In this document: piece by piece, positions 60,001-64,000 of the stretch | How the letters are laid out: every line of letters begins with the position of its first letter | Position numbering within the stretch: the first letter of the stretch is position 1 | NCBI GenBank assembly: GCA_028015205.1 | Contig: CM051511.1 | Span: forward strand, 1,302,001-1,366,000 | Source: Mytilisepta virgata | Taxonomy: Eukaryota; Mollusca; Bivalvia; Mytilida; Mytilidae | Length of the DNA: 64,000 nucleotides | Direction: 5' to 3' | The notes under the pieces: model-generated | The model's database searches: none | What the model saw: the letters and a program-made list of their open reading frames with translations, nothing else | Told to the model about the DNA's origin: nothing | Translations under genes and position numbers: made by a program

Positions 60001-63000
60001 TTTGGAGCAGCTATGGTAAATGGAGATGGAGCCCATGTCCCGTATCATGCGGACACGGAATACAACAAGGACAAAGGTCAAGGAGCTGTTTAAGTGCGAC
60101 CTATTGTATTGGTAACGAAACAGAAATAATGAAACGACCTTGTAATTCTATACCTTGTAGAGGTCAGTATTTATATTACTACATATGTTCAAGTTAGAAA
60201 TACTTAATCTTGCAGATATCGCAATATTACTTCGGATAAAAAGAGACAAACGGATGATTATGAATCTTGCATGAGGAGTTAACCCATATGACAATGAAAC
60301 ATAATATAAAAAGCGGACTGGACTTTCAATTAAGCTGACAATTAGTCTCTTTTTCAGGGGGTCGTATCTACATCCGGGTTCCGACATAACTAAATTGTGT
60401 AATAAGGAGTAAACACATCTGAAGATAATGAGGATTAGAGAGTAAATTGTGTAATTATAAAATAAGGCCATACCAAATTGATTTTTCGATCTTTGGATTT
60501 TTTCTGGCAAAAATAGGCGCGAGCGATTGGAATTTTAATTTCATTTTTTCCCTTGAGAATCAGTTTTTTAGGTGAAGATCAAATTTAAGTGCGGTACACA
60601 TTTTTTTAACTGAAATATTGTAATAAAGTGGAAAAAATCCCTTTTTTCCCCTTAATTTTAAGAGCAGGCGAACACTTTTTTAAATGAATAATTTGAGGCG
60701 AATTTGAAGCATTTCTTAAAAACGTTTTTTTTTCGTAAAATTTACAAAGTCCGAAAAGTAGAGCGGCAAAGTCCGAAGAACTAAAAATCTGTTTGAAGCG
60801 GCCTAAAAATAAAATATACAACATTTACTGCTACTTATCTTGAAAAAAGCTACAACGATGATTATATAACTAAATGTTTCAGTCGACGGACAGTGGAGTG
60901 ACTGGATTACCCATTCACCTTGCAGTGTATCATGTGGAACTGGCACCGAGACGTTGTATCGCGAATGCTCTAATCCTTTTCCGAAAAATGGTGGAAAGAC
61001 ATGTCAAGGCGAAAGGATAAAACAAACAAAATGTTTTAAACCTGATTGTTGTCCAGGTAATAGAATTTAAATTTATTTCGGTTAAGTCTACCAAAGAGAT
61101 AAAATGTTTTAAACAAAATATTCTCTTGGGTATTGTTTTTAATATCTGCAACTCATTACTTATATATTTTTTAATCGAAACATTTTTACATCTAAATTTT
61201 CTATGTAGGTTTAGAATTTAGGGAGTTTGTCGGTTGCTGCATCTCTAAATCTGACCCGTAGTGAACAAACTATTTTCCTGGATTAAGGGAGTGTTCCGGT
61301 TGCGGTCTCTCTAAATCTGACTGATGGTATACAACCTTTTACTCTGGATTTAGGGAATGTGCCAGTTTTGACCTCCCTTAATCTGATCCACAATGTAAAA
61401 CAATTTACTCCGGATTTAGGGAGTGTGCCGGTTTAGACCGCTGTAATTCTGAGCAACAATGTACAACCATTTATTCTGGATTTAGAAAGTTTTGCAATTG
61501 AAATTGCCTCTTTAATCTGACACTTGGTGTAAAAACATTTTTTCTTGATTTAGGAGGTGTGCGGGTTGTGACCAAAATTTATGATCCACGGTTTACAATC
61601 GCTAACTTTCGATTTAGGAAGTGTGCCGGTTGTGACATCTTCTCTAAATCTGACCTTTGTGTACAACAGTTTACTCTGGATTTAATTTTGTCATCTCTAA
61701 ATATGAGTTTTAATACTAAGGGTTCATTCCTTGTATTGCACATGGTAGATCTCCTTAGCTGTAATTTGGCTTCCTATTTCGGTATTTTTGGTTAAGTACT
61801 TCTTGTTTAATATAAGTTTGGTTTTTGGTCTTCCAAATGTTTCGGTTTTAATGCTGCTGATGAGAAGTAACTCCTTGAAATGCGTCGTATACAGCATAGT
61901 ATAAATTTACTATATCTAATATTAGTATCTTTGGATTGTTATTTTTAAACTCTGGATTTAGAAAGGATGCCGCTAGTGACCTCTCTAAATATGACTTATT
62001 GTGCTCAAACGTTTATTCTTGATTAAATCTGCCACACGAGGTAGAGATGTTTACATTGTGCCTTGTACTTAGGAAGTTTACCGGTTACGACTTCTCTAAA
62101 TCTGATCCACGGTGTACATCAGTTGTGTGACCTTTCTAAATGTGACCCACGGTTTATAACCTTTTGCTCTAGATTAAGGAAGTTTTCCGGTTGCGACTTT
62201 TCTAAATCTGACCCACGGTGTTTAACCGTTTACTCTGGATTTAAGAAGTGTTCCGGTTGTGTCATCTCTAAATTTTATTCTCCATGTACAATCGTTTAGT
62301 CTGGATTTATTAAGTATGCCGGTTGTGACCTCTCTAAAACTGAATGGTGTACAAACGTTTATTCTGGATTAAGAAAGTGTGTCGGTTGCGACCTCTCTAA
62401 ATCTCATCCACGGTGTACAACCGTTTACTCTGGATTCAGGATGTGTGCCGCTCGTTACCTCTCTAAATATGATTTATGGTGCACAAATGTGCTGGTTGCG
62501 ACACCCCTAAAACTCACACAATGTGTACAACCGTTTACCTTGGATTTAGTGAGTGTGTCGTCAGTTTGGAATCTTTAAATCTAACATACGATGAACAACT
62601 GTTTGCTCTGTACTTTAGATTTAGGAAGTGTGCCTACTTGATTCGAAATAATCGTATAAAATTATGTCAACAAAAATGATTCTCTGAAATACTAGTACAA
62701 TTTCCTATTTAAAATGTCTCATTTATTGTTACTTGAACTTGAAGAAAAACATCGCTCTGATTTTGCAGGGAAAATTTATTCGAACAAATTACAATGCGAA
62801 GGAGGATGGATGCGGAACGACAATTTCAGTTCGTGTTATTGTTTTAGTAATAATAGAGCATCATGGTACATTGCACGGGTAACGTTATGTAATAGTAACT
62901 GTACATTAAGAGTTTTTTCTTCCAATTTGAAAATAATCTCTTGCTTACCTCCAAAATCTTTATTTTCGATAACACAAACACGCAAAAAAAAATCACGAGC

Positions 63001-63630
63001 TTTAAACGTGTTACCGTTGTGGAATTTCTCAACCTCTGATTTTAAATTTTTTAAATTATATTATTTTGGATAAGAATTTTAAGACTGATTTCCGTTACCA
63101 TTAGAAAACGAAAAACAAGTTCAGTCTTGATACCATTTCGACATATTTTGTTTAGATTGTTGTTTTGGTTTTCAACAGTCTTGAACACAAGTGATTTATT
63201 GGTATAAATTAATTTTATCTTAATCGTTTAAAAATATACATAAATCGCCTTTTCAACGAGAAAAAATATATTAACTTTTCACCATTGTCATATTCCATAT
63301 AATAATTATGTGCTCACTGAATGATGTGTCTTTGTGACAAATATCATTTCAATTTTAAAATAATTTACTTTGTTTACTTAAATGGGTTATATAAAAATGT
63401 AGATACAGTTGGGCTTTGTTTCTACCTTGGAACCATTCTAGAATGTTCTAGAATCGTCCTCTATGACAGAATAGTTGAGAGTTTAGAACTGATCTCAACT
63501 GTATATATTACAAATAAGTGGAATGATGTTTATTTACAGAATTACTGCAGAACAAGATCCGCCATACTGACAACTATATATTCATTGAAGGAATCAGAAT
63601 GGCTACGAGAACAGAGTAAACAGTTATTAG
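57012..63630 (+). CDS. gene B: type II membrane protein with two TSP1 domains and a C-type lectin domain (3' end outside window)
   Basis: Exons seen: 57012-57228, 59992-60162, 60883-61056, 62769-62878 and 63540-63630, 763 nt (254 residues so far). All are GT-AG; phases 1,1,1,0,1 are consistent. Exon 1 encodes a basic cytosolic N-terminus and a transmembrane helix (about 35-58, SCLIGLVFGVGLTAVMALAL) without a cleavable signal. Exons 2 and 3 are thrombospondin type-1 domains (WSPCPVSCGHG; CSVSCGTGTETLYREC). Exon 4 opens a C-type lectin fold (CEGGWMRNDNFSSCYCFS, ASWYIAR) and exon 5 continues it (NYCRTRSAILTTIYSLKES, then EWLREQ). The calcium/carbohydrate-binding half (EPN/QPD, WND) must lie beyond 64000, so sugar specificity cannot be judged. 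A surface recognition role is inferred. Confidence 0.78.
58119..58205 (+). repeat. dispersed repeat, copy in gene B intron 1
   Basis: Reverse complement of the block at 44862-44945: ACTGATGAGTCGTAAATCGA, ATGTGCACATCTTGTGCATC. Confidence 0.7.
61205..62640. repeat. degenerate minisatellite, about 70-80 bp unit, in gene B intron 3
   Basis: Some 15-18 diverged copies of GGATTTAGGAAGTGTGCCGG, TTGTGACCTCTCTAAATCTG, ACCCACGGTGTACAACCGTT, TACTCT. The array is interrupted at about 61705-61948 by a satellite fragment. Several open frames here are repeat-derived. Confidence 0.85.
61705..61948 (-). repeat. inverted 378-bp satellite fragment inserted in the minisatellite
   Basis: Read on the minus strand, AACAATCCAAAGATACTAAT through GAACCCTTAGTATT matches the first 235 bp or so of the satellite unit at 46603 and 50837. 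It is flanked directly by minisatellite sequence on both sides, so a single partial unit was inserted in reverse. Confidence 0.85.
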
Positions 63631-63718
63631 GTATGCGTTCTACATAACCTATTTTTGATGTTTCAACATATTACATCTTCTTTTATCGGAATATCCCCGA
63701 AGTGCAGGGATAAACATT

Positions 63719-63848
63719 CCATATTACACCTTCATGCTGGAAAAAAGAGTTGCTATTGCATGTATATTGATTCTGGTGTGTATAATTGACACCAGAATCA
63801 ATATACGTGCAATAACAACCTTTTTTTCAGCATGAAGATGTAATATGG
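63719..63848. mobile_element. foldback in gene B intron 5 region
   Basis: Arms of about 60 bp (left CCATATTACACCTTCATGCT, right AGCATGAAGATGTAATATGG) around a 9-nt loop (GTATAATTG), about 90% paired. No coding content. Confidence 0.75.
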
Positions 63849-64000
63849 ACAATAATTTGGAATCATATAGGTCCAGTTTACTCGATATTCATGATGGAGA
63901 TTCATTTATTCTACTTCCATAAACCGTACAATGAAAATAATCAAATGGAACAATGATTCTCTTCATGGACAAGACGTCAGGAAACGGATGATTGGGTAAT

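Noticed and set aside
62063..62679. Open frames with repeated RKCSGCD-like peptides
   Set aside because: They translate the degenerate minisatellite of gene B intron 3; the frame is not kept between units.
62879..63073. Read-through of the gene B lectin exon into 63073
   Set aside because: The donor at 62878 (CGG|GTAACG) joins in phase to 63540, restoring the usual lectin order (WYIAR then NYC), so the extension is taken as intron.

Overview
This is a eukaryotic window: AT-rich, intron-rich and dense with repeats. It reads like a bivalve mollusc, most likely a mussel. The reasons are secreted C1q-domain and C-type-lectin genes with small phase-1 domain exons, several dispersed repeat types I associate with mussel genomes (from memory, not searched), and frequent ACATGT runs. 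There are no operons, CRISPR arrays or prokaryotic features.

Layout. 1-22 kb is mostly gene-poor. It holds two putative exons of an unrecognised minus-strand gene (first coding exon at 20.0 kb, internal exon at 8.0 kb) and many small elements: a mariner-like MITE, a 60-bp minisatellite at 2.1-2.76 kb, a TTAA-flanked MITE split by a second element (4.0-5.75 kb), a Harbinger-like MITE (6.95 kb), a tRNA-derived SINE (16.1-16.36 kb) and foldbacks. 22,664-27,740 is a complete-looking 5.08-kb DNA transposon. It has 24-bp terminal inverted repeats, a TACA target duplication, a DDE-type transposase on the minus strand broken by one in-frame stop, and a short motif (core AACATACGTTAC) repeated in its non-coding arms. 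28,682-31,187 is a Ty3/Gypsy-type LTR element with apparently identical LTRs but most of pol deleted. 33.0-35.3 kb is a decayed reverse-transcriptase element; its 3' tail also occurs alone at three other places.

35.9-64 kb is the gene-rich part. Gene A (35,959-46,523, plus) has seven exons and predicts a 361-aa single-pass type II membrane protein with one thrombospondin type-1 domain and four sushi/CCP domains. The C1q gene (53,159-49,078, minus) has three exons and predicts a 246-aa secreted protein with signal peptide, coiled coil and C1q domain; its last codons and stop lie inside a minisatellite. Gene B (57,012 to beyond 63,630, plus) predicts another type II membrane protein with two thrombospondin type-1 domains followed by a C-type-lectin domain that runs towards the window edge. 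All junctions between domains in these genes are phase 1. A 378-bp satellite lies just downstream of gene A and in intron 1 of the C1q gene, and one inverted fragment sits in intron 3 of gene B.

Inference: the right half is a small cluster of pattern-recognition-type genes (CCP, TSP1, C1q, C-type lectin), two of them membrane-anchored with the same N-terminal design. Gene models come from reading splice sites and phases by eye and have no transcript support here.
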